Positions 1 through 7,510 of a DNA stretch of 17,989 nt are shown here, piece after piece. The DNA is taken from the NCBI GenBank assembly GCA_037385685.1, contig JARRMW010000029.1, forward strand, positions 1 to 17,989. Direction: 5' to 3'. Numbering within the stretch: the stretch's first letter is position 1; each line of letters begins with the position of its first letter. The translations under genes and the position numbers were made by a program. A model generated the notes under the pieces. It searched no databases, was not told the DNA's origin, and saw only the letters and a program-made list of their open reading frames with translations. The stretch is from Sva-25 sp037385685. Its GTDB lineage: Bacteria; Pseudomonadota; Gammaproteobacteria; Chromatiales; Chromatiaceae.

Positions 1-117
1 TGCATAGACCGATCCCCTCAGAAAAGACCATGAAGCGACGGTCCTTCCCTGCGCTGCGCCAGCTGACAAGAAGAGCAGCAACAGGCATGCCACTGCCCTG
101 AGGCAACAAAATTTCAT
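1..117 (-). CDS. Exported protein of unknown function, N-terminal 39 residues only (runs off left edge)
   Basis: An open frame on the minus strand starts with ATG at 117 and stays open to base 1. The 39 visible residues form a textbook Sec signal peptide. A short basic start (MKFCCLRA) is followed by a hydrophobic core (VACLLLLFLSAGAA) and a likely cleavage site near AGAAQG. The mature part begins RTVASWSFLRGSVYA and gives no family clue. A GGGA stretch lies about eight bases upstream of the ATG on the coding strand and may serve as ribosome binding site. The gene is divergent from the hydrogenase maturation operon, so the spacer up to 334 may hold promoters for both. The call rests only on the signal peptide and the open frame. 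A chance open frame of this length is possible but would rarely look so much like a signal sequence. Confidence 0.5.
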   Translation of the reverse strand, partial: MKFCCLRAVACLLLLFLSAGAAQGRTVASWSFLRGSVYA

Positions 118-211
118 AGAAATTCCCACTGGTGATTTGTCATTCATACTAGTTTAGTGAGGCATCCCGGGCTATTCCAGCAGGCGATAAACAGCCTGAC
201 CCTACAGAAAT

Positions 212-225
212 CTGACATAAATCAG
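212..225. promoter_or_regulatory. FNR/ANR/DNR-type binding site candidate
   Basis: The 14-base sequence CTGACATAAATCAG contains the TGA-N6-TCA core of the FNR/CRP superfamily and resembles the FNR consensus TTGAT-N4-ATCAA. The outermost bases are C and G instead of T and A but still pair symmetrically. Its centre lies about 60 bases upstream of the start expected from the TACAAT box at 266-271, which is close to the class I activator position. Anaerobic or low-oxygen control of the maturation operon is therefore plausible. This is inference from a motif seen by eye. Confidence 0.45.
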
Positions 226-241
226 TCAGGATGTAATTAAC

Positions 242-271
242 CTGTCACGTTCAGAGAGGCATGGCTACAAT
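242..271 (+). promoter_or_regulatory. Candidate sigma-70 promoter of the hup/hyp operon
   Basis: A -10-like TACAAT lies at 266-271. A weak -35-like CTGTCA (four of six matches) lies at 242-247, with an 18-base spacer. The poor -35 fits a promoter that needs an activator, such as a protein bound at the palindrome at 212-225. The start would fall near 278, giving a leader of roughly 55 bases before hupF. Confidence 0.35.
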
Positions 272-334
272 CGGCCAAATGACAACTTACATTGCGACAG
301 GGCACGAAGGGATCTCGTCGACCGAACAGAGAAC

Positions 335-649
335 ATGTGCATAGGCATTCCGATGCGCGTCGTCGAGGCGCATTCACATTTCGCCATTTGTGAAGCAGGC
401 GACAGGCAAAAACGCGTCAATACCCTTTTTGTTGGCGAGGTAGAGGCCGGACAGTGGTTGCTCGTCTTTCTTGACAGTGCGCGGGAGATCCTGACCGATG
501 AGCAGGCACTCCAGCTCAACAATGCCCTGCTTGCTGTGGACCAGGCGATCAACGGAAATCTGGATGTCGATCATCTGTTCGCCGACCTGATCGAGCGCGA
601 CCGACTTCCTCCGCACCTGCAAGACCTTTCCGACAAGAACGATGGCTGA
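335..649 (+). CDS. hupF: HupF, HypC-family hydrogenase assembly chaperone
   Basis: This 104-residue protein starts MCIGIPMRVV, the HypC/HupF family signature with the essential Cys2 that holds the Fe(CN)2CO unit. The text after residue 30 follows the family fold (FVGEVEAGQWLLVFLDSARE). It is longer than the 91-residue HypC encoded at 5398 and has an acidic C-terminal extension, which is typical of HupF. Work on rhizobial HupF indicates a chaperone of the large-subunit precursor that protects maturation when oxygen is present. It is the first gene of a tightly coupled operon and overlaps hupK by 8 bases (642-649). The pairing with hupK supports the HupF assignment over a second HypC. No strong Shine-Dalgarno precedes the ATG, only a purine run. 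Confidence 0.88.
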   Translation: MCIGIPMRVVEAHSHFAICEAGDRQKRVNTLFVGEVEAGQWLLVFLDSAREILTDEQALQLNNALLAVDQAINGNLDVDHLFADLIERDRLPPHLQDLSDKNDG

Positions 650-1817
650 ACCCGTTGAGGGCAGGCTTCGAATCCGCCTGCTGCCAAACGCATCCGGTAA
701 TGGCGTCGACATCAGTTCCTCCCGTCCTGTGTCCGCAGCCCGCCTTTTCATCGGCAAGCAGGTGACATTCGCCCTCCAAACGATCCCGCTACTCTTCAAT
801 ATCTGTGGCAATGCGCAGCTGATTAGTTCACTACGCGCTACCGAGAGCGCCAGGAGAGCACCGGCGCATGATGAAAGCGAGGAGTGGAGAGAAGCGCTGC
901 TGTTACTCGAGACACTGCGTGAACAACTTTGGCGGGTCTTGCTCGAATGGCCCCGTCTCTCGAATTATGAGCCCGCCATGGAGAGTCTCGCCCTGTTCAA
1001 CAGTGAACTGAACCGGTTCATCCAGCTTCTCAGGTCTGATCCCGGTATCACCGGCTCATCGGACGAGCCTCCGCGTGTACGTATCGATCAGTTGCACTGG
1101 CAGCGTCTGGCCGCCAGCATCGAGGAACAGGTTTTCGCGGGCAGTGCAAAAACCTGGCTCACAGAAAACATCGGCATCTGCACGCTCGAGCAGTGGTGCG
1201 ACAGGCACAGGAGCCTGCCTGCGGAACTGATTCGGGATATTTTCGACAAGCGCTGGCACTCCCTGGGGTTCTCCGATTATTTCCCTCTCAGCGACAAACT
1301 CAGCAAAGCCGTGCATGACAACCTCAAGGATGCGCAGGATGCCACCGGCTTCGTGCAGCAGCCTGCGATAAACGACTACTGTCTCGAGACAGGCCCTCTT
1401 GCGCGACATGACGAACACCCGCTGATCGAGGATCTTCTCTATCTCTACGGTAACGGCCTCCTGACACGCATGGTGGCACGACTCGTCGATATCGCAGATG
1501 CACTCGTCAGACTCGGTGACTTCTTCAACCAGCGGCAGGGACTGTTATTTCGTCGCGGAACTCGGGGTATTGCTTCAGTCGAAGCAGCACGTGGACAACT
1601 GACACATCGGGTCGCGCTCGACGGCGATCGCATCACCGGCTACACCATACTTGCGCCAACCGAGTGGAATTTTCACCCCCGCGGTGTGGTGGCACGCGGA
1701 CTGGCTTCACTGCGCAGCACCAATGCCGAGCAATTGCGGCAGCAGGCAGAATTCATCATTCATGCGATTGACCCCTGTGTTGCCTATGATTTGCACATCG
1801 GGAAAGCTGATGCATGA
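642..1817 (+). CDS. hupK: HupK/HoxV-like hydrogenase maturation scaffold, a degenerate large subunit
   Basis: This 391-residue protein is related to the [NiFe]-hydrogenase large subunit but lacks its full metal site. Residues 53-61 (NICGNAQL) correspond to the L2 motif RxCGxC: Cys55 is kept and the second cysteine is Ala58. The C-terminal DPCVAYDLH corresponds to the L5 motif DPCxxCxxH: Cys379 and His385 are kept and the second cysteine is Tyr382. The segment before it (ARGQLTHRVALDGDRITGYT, then a PTEWN motif) matches the conserved region where large subunits have E-x-P-R-G and a P-T-x-W-N motif. Only six residues follow His385, so a processed C-terminal peptide as in true large subunits is unlikely. 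HupK/HoxV proteins are thought to hold the Fe(CN)2CO unit between HypCD and the large subunit. The gene overlaps hupF and hypA by 8 bases each. Confidence 0.85.
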   Translation: MAEPVEGRLRIRLLPNASGNGVDISSSRPVSAARLFIGKQVTFALQTIPLLFNICGNAQLISSLRATESARRAPAHDESEEWREALLLLETLREQLWRVLLEWPRLSNYEPAMESLALFNSELNRFIQLLRSDPGITGSSDEPPRVRIDQLHWQRLAASIEEQVFAGSAKTWLTENIGICTLEQWCDRHRSLPAELIRDIFDKRWHSLGFSDYFPLSDKLSKAVHDNLKDAQDATGFVQQPAINDYCLETGPLARHDEHPLIEDLLYLYGNGLLTRMVARLVDIADALVRLGDFFNQRQGLLFRRGTRGIASVEAARGQLTHRVALDGDRITGYTILAPTEWNFHPRGVVARGLASLRSTNAEQLRQQAEFIIHAIDPCVAYDLHIGKADA

Positions 1818-2151
1818 GATGGCAATTAGCGAAAGCATCGTGCAGATCATCGAGGAACAGTCAGAGGCGAAGAATTTCAGCAACGTAAAAACAGTCTGGC
1901 TCGAAATCGGACGTTTTGCCGGAATCGAGATCGAGGCCCTGCGTTTTACCTTCGACATCGTGAGCAGGAACAGCGTGGCCGAGGGCTCCTCGCTGGAGAT
2001 TATCGAAATTCCCGGTACTGCATGGTGCATGGAGTGTGGTAAAAACGTGGATATACAGCAACGTTTCGATCCCTGTCCCGAGTGTGGAAGTTTCCAGGTA
2101 CAGGTTTCCGGTGGCGACGGGATGCGAATCAAAGAACTCGAGGTGAACTGA
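1810..2151 (+). CDS. hypA: HypA, nickel metallochaperone for [NiFe]-hydrogenase
   Basis: This 113-residue protein starts MHEMAISESIVQIIEEQ. Met1-His2 is the nickel-binding N-terminus of HypA, which fixes the start at the ATG at 1810 inside the end of hupK. Two CxxC pairs near residues 75-97 (CMECGK and CPECGS) form the structural zinc site. Length and layout match the family (about 113-120 residues). HypA works with HypB to insert nickel into the large-subunit precursor in the cytoplasm. The gene overlaps hupK by 8 bases and ends one base before hypB, so translation is probably coupled. Confidence 0.95.
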   Translation: MHEMAISESIVQIIEEQSEAKNFSNVKTVWLEIGRFAGIEIEALRFTFDIVSRNSVAEGSSLEIIEIPGTAWCMECGKNVDIQQRFDPCPECGSFQVQVSGGDGMRIKELEVN

Positions 2152-2152
2152 G

Positions 2153-3031
2153 ATGTGTACAGTATGTGGCTGCGGTGAAGGTGAAACCCGAATCGAGGGC
2201 CATGATCACGAGGATCACTCCCATGGTCATGATCATGCTCACGATCATTCGCACTCTCATGACCATGAACACGACCATCACCACTACGGCCAGGGGCCAG
2301 CCCGGGCACATGCTCCCGGAATGGACCAGCAGCGGATGGTCCAGATCGAGCAGGACATCCTCGGCAAGAATGACCGCTATGCAGCCGGTAACCGACAGTG
2401 GTTTGCGGATCATGGCATCCTGGCTCTCAACCTCGTCTCCAGCCCGGGATCCGGAAAGACATCGCTGCTGACAGCGACGCTGGATGCCCTCGCCGGCGAA
2501 TTGCCCCTGGCGGTCATTGAAGGAGACCAGGAAACCAGCAACGACGCCGATCGCATCCGCGCGACCGGCGCGCCGGCATTACAGATCAATACCGGCAAGG
2601 GCTGCCATCTTGATGCCCACATGGTCGGGCATGCGGTCGAATCTCTCGAACCGGCAGAGGGCAGCGTGCTCTTTATCGAAAACGTCGGCAACCTTGTCTG
2701 CCCGGCAGCGTTCGATCTGGGGGAGGCACACAAGGTCGCTATCCTCTCGGTTACAGAAGGCGAGGACAAGCCGATCAAGTATCCGGACATGTTCCATGCA
2801 GCCGACCTCATCATCCTCAACAAAATCGACCTGCTGCCCCACCTGCAGTTTGATGTCGCTAAATGTCTCGAGTATGCCCACCGTGTCAAACCCGGTGTGC
2901 AGATACTGCAGCTATCCGCGACCAGCGGCGAAGGCATGGAAAACTGGTTGCAGTGGATTCGAATGACGCGACAGACTCGCCTGATCGGTCACCCGGCCCT
3001 GCAATCGCATTCAGCGGCCGTCCCTGCATAA
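2153..3031 (+). CDS. hypB: HypB, nickel-binding GTPase for hydrogenase maturation
   Basis: This 292-residue protein has all HypB landmarks. The N-terminal MCTVCGCG motif (CxxCGC) is a high-affinity nickel site. A His/Asp-rich stretch at about residues 17-44 is likely a nickel store, as in rhizobial HypB. A P-loop lies at 96-103 (SSPGSGKT), and NKID at 223-226 is the guanine-recognition motif. Cys151-His152 and Cys183 match the metal site in the G domain; their spacing of 32 residues equals that of E. coli Cys166 and Cys198. The GTPase couples GTP hydrolysis to nickel transfer with HypA. It lies one base after hypA and three bases before hypF. Confidence 0.96.
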   Translation: MCTVCGCGEGETRIEGHDHEDHSHGHDHAHDHSHSHDHEHDHHHYGQGPARAHAPGMDQQRMVQIEQDILGKNDRYAAGNRQWFADHGILALNLVSSPGSGKTSLLTATLDALAGELPLAVIEGDQETSNDADRIRATGAPALQINTGKGCHLDAHMVGHAVESLEPAEGSVLFIENVGNLVCPAAFDLGEAHKVAILSVTEGEDKPIKYPDMFHAADLIILNKIDLLPHLQFDVAKCLEYAHRVKPGVQILQLSATSGEGMENWLQWIRMTRQTRLIGHPALQSHSAAVPA

Positions 3032-3034
3032 CAG

Positions 3035-5398
3035 ATGCCGCAATCGGCGGATTTTTCTGCCGGCATGCTTCCGGTGACACTCCTCAGGATACGCGGGATC
3101 GTCCAGGGTGTCGGTTTTCGACCGGCTGTCTGGAGAATCGCTCGCGATCTGGATCTTCACGGCGAGGTTAGCAATGATGGTGACGGGGTACTGATACGTC
3201 TTGCCACCCCGGACAAGTGTGATGTCTTCCTCCAGCAGCTTCGGGCAGAGGTCCCTCCCCTGGCACGCATTGACGCCATTGAGATCAGCGAGGAAGAAAG
3301 CCCGCAGCAGTATGACAGTTTCAGCATCGTAGCCAGCCGTTCCGACACCGCCAGGACAGGCGTACCGCCGGATGCAGCGACCTGCCCAGCATGTCTCGCC
3401 GAGATCCGTGATCCGGTTGATCGCCGCTATCGCTATCCCTTTACGAACTGCACCCATTGCGGACCACGCCTCTCGATTATTCACGGAATTCCCTATGACC
3501 GTGATCAGACCAGCATGGCGGCCTTCACGATGTGCCCGTCATGCCAGCGGGAATATGATTCGCCTGCGGACAGGCGCTTTCATGCCCAGCCGAATGCCTG
3601 TCCGGCCTGTGGTCCCCGCGCCTGGCTCGAAGACCGCGATGGTCGCCATCTCGAAACGGATGACCCGGTCGCGACAGCCTCGAAATTACTGAGCCGGGGG
3701 AGCATCCTTGCACTCAAGGGAATCGGTGGTTTCCATCTTGCTGCGGATGCATCCAATCAAACAGCCGTTGCAACCCTCAGACAACGCAAGCGCCGCGAGG
3801 CCAAGCCTTTTGCGCTGATGGCCAGGGACATGGCCGTTATCCGGCGCTACTGTGATGTCAACGAACAGGAGTCCGCACTGCTCCAGAGCACAGCAGCACC
3901 AATCGTGCTGTTGCACCGCAAGGTGGAAGCCTCGCCACTCCCGGAAGCCATTGCGCCCGGCCAGAGACTGCTCGGCTTCATGCTGCCCTACACACCGCTC
4001 CATCATCTTTTACTGGAATCGTTCGAGACACCACTGGTCATGACCTCCGGCAATCTCAGCGATGAGCCACAGGCAATCGAAAACGCGGATGCCCGAGAGC
4101 GGCTTGGAACGATTGAGGATTACCTGCTGTTACACGACCGCGAGATTGTCAATCGCGTTGACGACTCTGTCGTTCGTGTCATCAATGGTGAGAAAAGGGT
4201 TTTGCGACGGGCACGCGGCTATGCTCCCTCCTCACTCCCCTTGCCTGACGGTTTCCGGAAGACACCCGCAATCCTTGCGCTCGGTGGCGAACTCAAGAAC
4301 AGCTTTTGCCTTGTACAACATGGCGAGGCAATCCTGTCCCAGCACATGGGCGACCTCGAGGATTTCAGCACCTACAAGGACTATCTTAAAAACCTCGATC
4401 TCTATGCAAGGCTTTACCGGCATAAACCGGAGATCATCGCCATCGATGCCCATCCGGAATACCTCTCTTCAAAGCATGGGCGAAAGCTGGCCGGGCAAAA
4501 CTCCCTGCAGTTGCAGGAAATCCAGCATCATCACGCCCATATCGCCTCCTGCCTCGCGGAAAACGGGCATGCCCGCGACGCCGGTCCGGTTATCGGTGTT
4601 GCGCTCGACGGGCTTGGCTATGGCAAGGATGGCACGATCTGGGGTGGCGAGTTCCTCGTCGCCGACTATCAGGATGCAAGGCGCATCGGTCACCTCAGTC
4701 CTGTGCCAATGCCGGGCGGCACCATGGCGATCCTGGAGCCCTGGCGCAACACGTTCGCGCAACTGCAGCAAGTTGAGGACTGGACCCTCATGCGCGAGTC
4801 ATATGCAGCTCTGGAACTGATCCGATACCTTGACAAGATGCCCACAGAGGCTCTCTCGACGATGATGGCCAAAGGCATCAACAGCCCGCTGACATCCTCT
4901 GCCGGACGACTCTTCGACGCCGTCGCGGCCGCCGCCGGGGTCTGTCGCGACAGAATTCTTTACGAGGGACAAGCCGCAATCGAGTTCGAAGCCCTCATCG
5001 ATAGCAACAGACTGGCGACAACACAGGGCTATGACTTCAGCATCTCTGGTGGAGAACTTGCCCGGATCGACCCTGCCCCGATGTGGCGGCAGTTGCTGAA
5101 AGACTTGCAGCATGGGCAAGAGACTGCAATCATCAGTGAACGCTTTCACAAGGGGCTCGCAGCGGCCATCTCCCGCATGGTCTGTCAACTCGCCAGCCAG
5201 CAGCAAATTGAAACAATTGCACTGTCCGGCGGCGTATTCCAGAACGCAACCCTGCTCACACTCGTCGAGCGATCGTTGCAGAAGAATGGGTTCAGGGTAC
5301 TGGCCCATTCCGGCATTCCCGCGAATGACGGTGGCCTGGCGCTTGGACAGGCGATGATTGCTGCTGCACATGCCCTCAACCAGGAGGATCAGAACTGA
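3035..5398 (+). CDS. hypF: HypF, carbamoyltransferase for cyanide ligand synthesis
   Basis: This 787-residue protein carries the four parts of HypF in order. An acylphosphatase-like domain covers about 14-100 (GIVQGVGFRPAV). A double zinc finger uses Cys117, 120, 139, 142 and Cys167, 170, 189, 192. A YrdC/Sua5-like domain covers about 210-400 (KGIGGFHLAADA, KRREAKPFALM). A Kae1-like domain follows with the metal-binding HHHAH at 498-502. HypF converts carbamoyl phosphate and ATP to carbamoyl-adenylate and passes the carbamoyl group to the C-terminal cysteine of HypE. The start at 3035 gives a short extra N-terminus; Met11 (3065) is an alternative closer to the first conserved strand. The stop codon shares one base with the hypC start (TGATG). 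Confidence 0.96.
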   Translation: MPQSADFSAGMLPVTLLRIRGIVQGVGFRPAVWRIARDLDLHGEVSNDGDGVLIRLATPDKCDVFLQQLRAEVPPLARIDAIEISEEESPQQYDSFSIVASRSDTARTGVPPDAATCPACLAEIRDPVDRRYRYPFTNCTHCGPRLSIIHGIPYDRDQTSMAAFTMCPSCQREYDSPADRRFHAQPNACPACGPRAWLEDRDGRHLETDDPVATASKLLSRGSILALKGIGGFHLAADASNQTAVATLRQRKRREAKPFALMARDMAVIRRYCDVNEQESALLQSTAAPIVLLHRKVEASPLPEAIAPGQRLLGFMLPYTPLHHLLLESFETPLVMTSGNLSDEPQAIENADARERLGTIEDYLLLHDREIVNRVDDSVVRVINGEKRVLRRARGYAPSSLPLPDGFRKTPAILALGGELKNSFCLVQHGEAILSQHMGDLEDFSTYKDYLKNLDLYARLYRHKPEIIAIDAHPEYLSSKHGRKLAGQNSLQLQEIQHHHAHIASCLAENGHARDAGPVIGVALDGLGYGKDGTIWGGEFLVADYQDARRIGHLSPVPMPGGTMAILEPWRNTFAQLQQVEDWTLMRESYAALELIRYLDKMPTEALSTMMAKGINSPLTSSAGRLFDAVAAAAGVCRDRILYEGQAAIEFEALIDSNRLATTQGYDFSISGGELARIDPAPMWRQLLKDLQHGQETAIISERFHKGLAAAISRMVCQLASQQQIETIALSGGVFQNATLLTLVERSLQKNGFRVLAHSGIPANDGGLALGQAMIAAAHALNQEDQN

Positions 5399-5673
5399 TG
5401 TGTCTCGGAATTCCCGGCCAGATACTCGAAATCACCGATACCGAAAACAGCATGGCCAAAGTCGATGTGTCGGGCGTACGCCGCGAGGTTAATATTGCCT
5501 GCATCATCGACGACGATCATACCGTCGAGGAGTGTGTCGGTGACTGGGTACTGGTGCATGTCGGTTTCGCGATGAGCCGGATTGACGAGGATGAAGCCCG
5601 ACAGACCCTCGCCATCCTCAGTGAACTCGGTGAAGTCCAGGCAGAGCTCGACACCATGCAGACATCGGCCTGA
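5398..5673 (+). CDS. hypC: HypC, hydrogenase Fe(CN)2CO assembly chaperone
   Basis: This 91-residue protein starts MCLGIPGQIL with the essential Cys2, and continues with the conserved small beta-barrel (KVDVSGVRREVNI, GDWVLVHVGFAMSRIDEDEA). It matches canonical HypC in length and sequence, including the C-terminal helix. HypC forms a complex with HypD, holds the iron with its CN and CO ligands, and delivers it to the large-subunit precursor. It is the second HypC-family protein in the operon, with HupF at the front. Its ATG overlaps the hypF stop by one base, and five bases separate it from the SIS-domain gene. Confidence 0.95.
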   Translation: MCLGIPGQILEITDTENSMAKVDVSGVRREVNIACIIDDDHTVEECVGDWVLVHVGFAMSRIDEDEARQTLAILSELGEVQAELDTMQTSA

Positions 5674-5678
5674 CCATC

Positions 5679-6365
5679 ATGCAGGACAACCAGGAACATC
5701 TCGACGCGCTCTACCCCTTTCTCTCGGGGCGTGAGAAGGATGAGGCCAGTCAAAATGATGTCCTGCTGGAGTCGGTCCAGCGCAAGGCAGCACACAGCAT
5801 GGATGTCAAACAGGCCTTCTTCGAAACCAATGCGCAGCGGCTGGTGGCCATGGCCCGCGCCATGGCCACTGTTTACCAGTCGGGGCATCGCATGTTCTCC
5901 ATGGGCAACGGCGGCTCGAGCTGCGATGCATCGCATTTTGCAGTGGAGTTCCAGCACCCCGTGACAGCCGGCCGCCCTTCCCTGCCGGCTATGAATCTCG
6001 CCATGGACACGGCCATGATGACGGCTGTCGCCAACGACATCGGTGTACGGCATCTCTTCACCCGCCAGGTCGAAGCCCACGGGTCTCCCGGTGACGGATT
6101 GATCGGCTTCTCGACCAGCGGCAACTCGGAGAATCTCATGGCGGCCTTCGAAAAAGCCAGGCGTATCGGCATGACAACCTTCGGCCTGGCCGGTGGCACC
6201 GGTGGCGATATGCTCTCCAGCGGACTGCTCGATCACTGCCTCGTCGTCGAAACCGACTCCATCCATCGCGTGCAGGAAGTTCATGTTGCCTGCTATCACA
6301 TCCTCTGGGACCTCACGCATACGCTGCTTGCCGATTCGCGTGGCAAGGGAGGAGCACGGGCATGA
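5679..6365 (+). CDS. GmhA-like SIS-domain protein (sugar-phosphate isomerase family) inside the hyp operon
   Basis: This 228-residue protein has one SIS domain of the phosphoheptose isomerase type. The sugar-phosphate loop GNGGSSCDASHF lies at 76-87, and a second phosphate-binding motif STSGNSEN at 145-152. The residues matching the zinc and catalytic residues of GmhA are present: His86, Glu90, and His202 in a RVQEVH motif (197-202). It is longer than GmhA (about 192 residues) because of an N-terminal extension of roughly 30-40 residues. It sits between hypC and hypD, five bases after the first and overlapping the second by four (ATGA), so it is almost surely co-translated with them. No SIS enzyme belongs to the known hydrogenase maturation pathway. 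It may act on a sugar phosphate or a nucleotide-linked intermediate, or be an ordinary GmhA carried in the operon. Substrate unknown. Confidence 0.82.
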   Translation: MQDNQEHLDALYPFLSGREKDEASQNDVLLESVQRKAAHSMDVKQAFFETNAQRLVAMARAMATVYQSGHRMFSMGNGGSSCDASHFAVEFQHPVTAGRPSLPAMNLAMDTAMMTAVANDIGVRHLFTRQVEAHGSPGDGLIGFSTSGNSENLMAAFEKARRIGMTTFGLAGGTGGDMLSSGLLDHCLVVETDSIHRVQEVHVACYHILWDLTHTLLADSRGKGGARA

Positions 6366-7510
6366 AATTCGTCGACGAGTTCCGCGACAACGAAAAAGCG
6401 CAAACCCTCAAACGTGAGATTCATATGCTGGCCGGGCGCATCGGGCGTACCCGGGAGAAACCTCTGCTGCTGATGGAATTCTGTGGTGGGCACACCCATG
6501 CGATCTTCCGATACGGTATCGAGCAGATGCTGCCCGACAGCATCGAGATGGTGCACGGTCCGGGCTGCCCGGTCTGCGTACTTCCGATGGGCCGCGTTGA
6601 TGACTGTGTTGCGCTTGCCGAGCGGCCAGGCGTCATCTTCGCGACCTTCGGCGATGCGATGCGCGTGCCGGGATCCCGCAAGAGCCTGTTGCAGGCCAAG
6701 GCCGCGGGGGCCGATATCCGTATGGTCTACTCACCCCTCGACGCTCTCTCGCTTGCACGCAAGAATCCCGGGCACGAGGTCATCTTCTTCGGCCTCGGTT
6801 TCGAGACCACAATGCCGAGCACAGCGCTGACTGTGCTGCAGGCAAAGAAAGAAGGCATTCGCAATTTCTCGCTTTTCTGCAATCACATTACGACCGTACC
6901 GACGATCAAGGCCATCCTCGACTCCCCCGATATGAAAATTGACGGTTTTCTGGCACCGGGCCATGTGAGTATGGTGATCGGTGCGCGGCCGTTTGACTTC
7001 GTGGCACGGGATTACAACCGGCCAATCGTGATCACGGGCTTCGAGCCTCTCGACATTCTCCAGTCGATCTGGATGTTGCTCAAACAGCTTGCAGAAGGAC
7101 GCTGCGAGGTCGAGAACCAGTACTCGCGCGTCGTACCTCCAGCAGGCAACAAGGCTGCGCTTGAGGCCATCAGCAAGGTCTTCGAGATTCGGGAATTCTT
7201 TGAGTGGCGAGGCCTGGGCTCCATCGACCATTCCGGTGTCAAAATCAGGGAGGCATACGCCGATTTTGATGCAGAGCGCAAATTCCAGGTACCGAACCTG
7301 CAGATTGCCGATCCCCGATCCTGCCAGTGCGGTGAGGTGGTCAAGGGCGTCATCAAGCCCTGGGAGTGCAAGATTTTCGGTACTGCCTGCACACCGGAAA
7401 CACCCATGGGCGCACTCATGGTCTCATCAGAAGGCGCCTGCGCTGCCTATTTCAGCTATGGCAGCGTCAGTATCGACGAGCTCGTTGCGCGTCGCGAGGC
7501 AAAGGCATGA
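6362..7510 (+). CDS. hypD: HypD, iron-sulfur scaffold for Fe(CN)2CO assembly
   Basis: This 382-residue protein has the full set of HypD motifs. MEFCGGHTHAIFRYG has Cys41 of the iron-binding site, and HGPGCPVCVLP has the redox-active Cys69 and Cys72. A C-terminal cysteine set (Cys321, 323, 336, 343, 360) includes the ligands of the [4Fe-4S] cluster. GFETT at 146-150 is also family-typical. HypD with HypC assembles iron, two cyanides and carbon monoxide, receiving cyanide from HypE. The start overlaps the end of the SIS gene by four bases, and its stop overlaps the hypE start by four bases (ATGA), which points to translational coupling. Confidence 0.96.
   Translation: MKFVDEFRDNEKAQTLKREIHMLAGRIGRTREKPLLLMEFCGGHTHAIFRYGIEQMLPDSIEMVHGPGCPVCVLPMGRVDDCVALAERPGVIFATFGDAMRVPGSRKSLLQAKAAGADIRMVYSPLDALSLARKNPGHEVIFFGLGFETTMPSTALTVLQAKKEGIRNFSLFCNHITTVPTIKAILDSPDMKIDGFLAPGHVSMVIGARPFDFVARDYNRPIVITGFEPLDILQSIWMLLKQLAEGRCEVENQYSRVVPPAGNKAALEAISKVFEIREFFEWRGLGSIDHSGVKIREAYADFDAERKFQVPNLQIADPRSCQCGEVVKGVIKPWECKIFGTACTPETPMGALMVSSEGACAAYFSYGSVSIDELVARREAKA

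Larger units (their letters stand above)
118..334. other. Divergent intergenic region upstream of hupF
   Basis: About 217 bases separate the divergent left-edge gene from hupF. The stretch is more AT-rich than its surroundings and shows an FNR-like palindrome and one plausible sigma-70 promoter, listed separately. No sigma-54 (-24/-12) element was found by eye, although such promoters are common for hydrogenase genes. No small ORF or RNA gene was recognised. Confidence 0.6.

Noticed and set aside
261..280. Sigma-54 promoter upstream of hupF
   Set aside because: The TGGC at 262 is not followed by the required TTGC element at the fixed distance, so the -24/-12 pattern is not met.
2082..2471. 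Overlapping ORFs rich in Met/Thr or Val/Met opposite or beside the start of hypB
   Set aside because: These are frame shadows of the repeated histidine/aspartate codons in hypB.
5679..6365. Reading the SIS gene as a standard lipopolysaccharide gmhA misplaced in the operon
   Set aside because: Not excluded, but the tight coupling to hypC and hypD and the N-terminal extension argue for a linked role, so no gmhA symbol was assigned.
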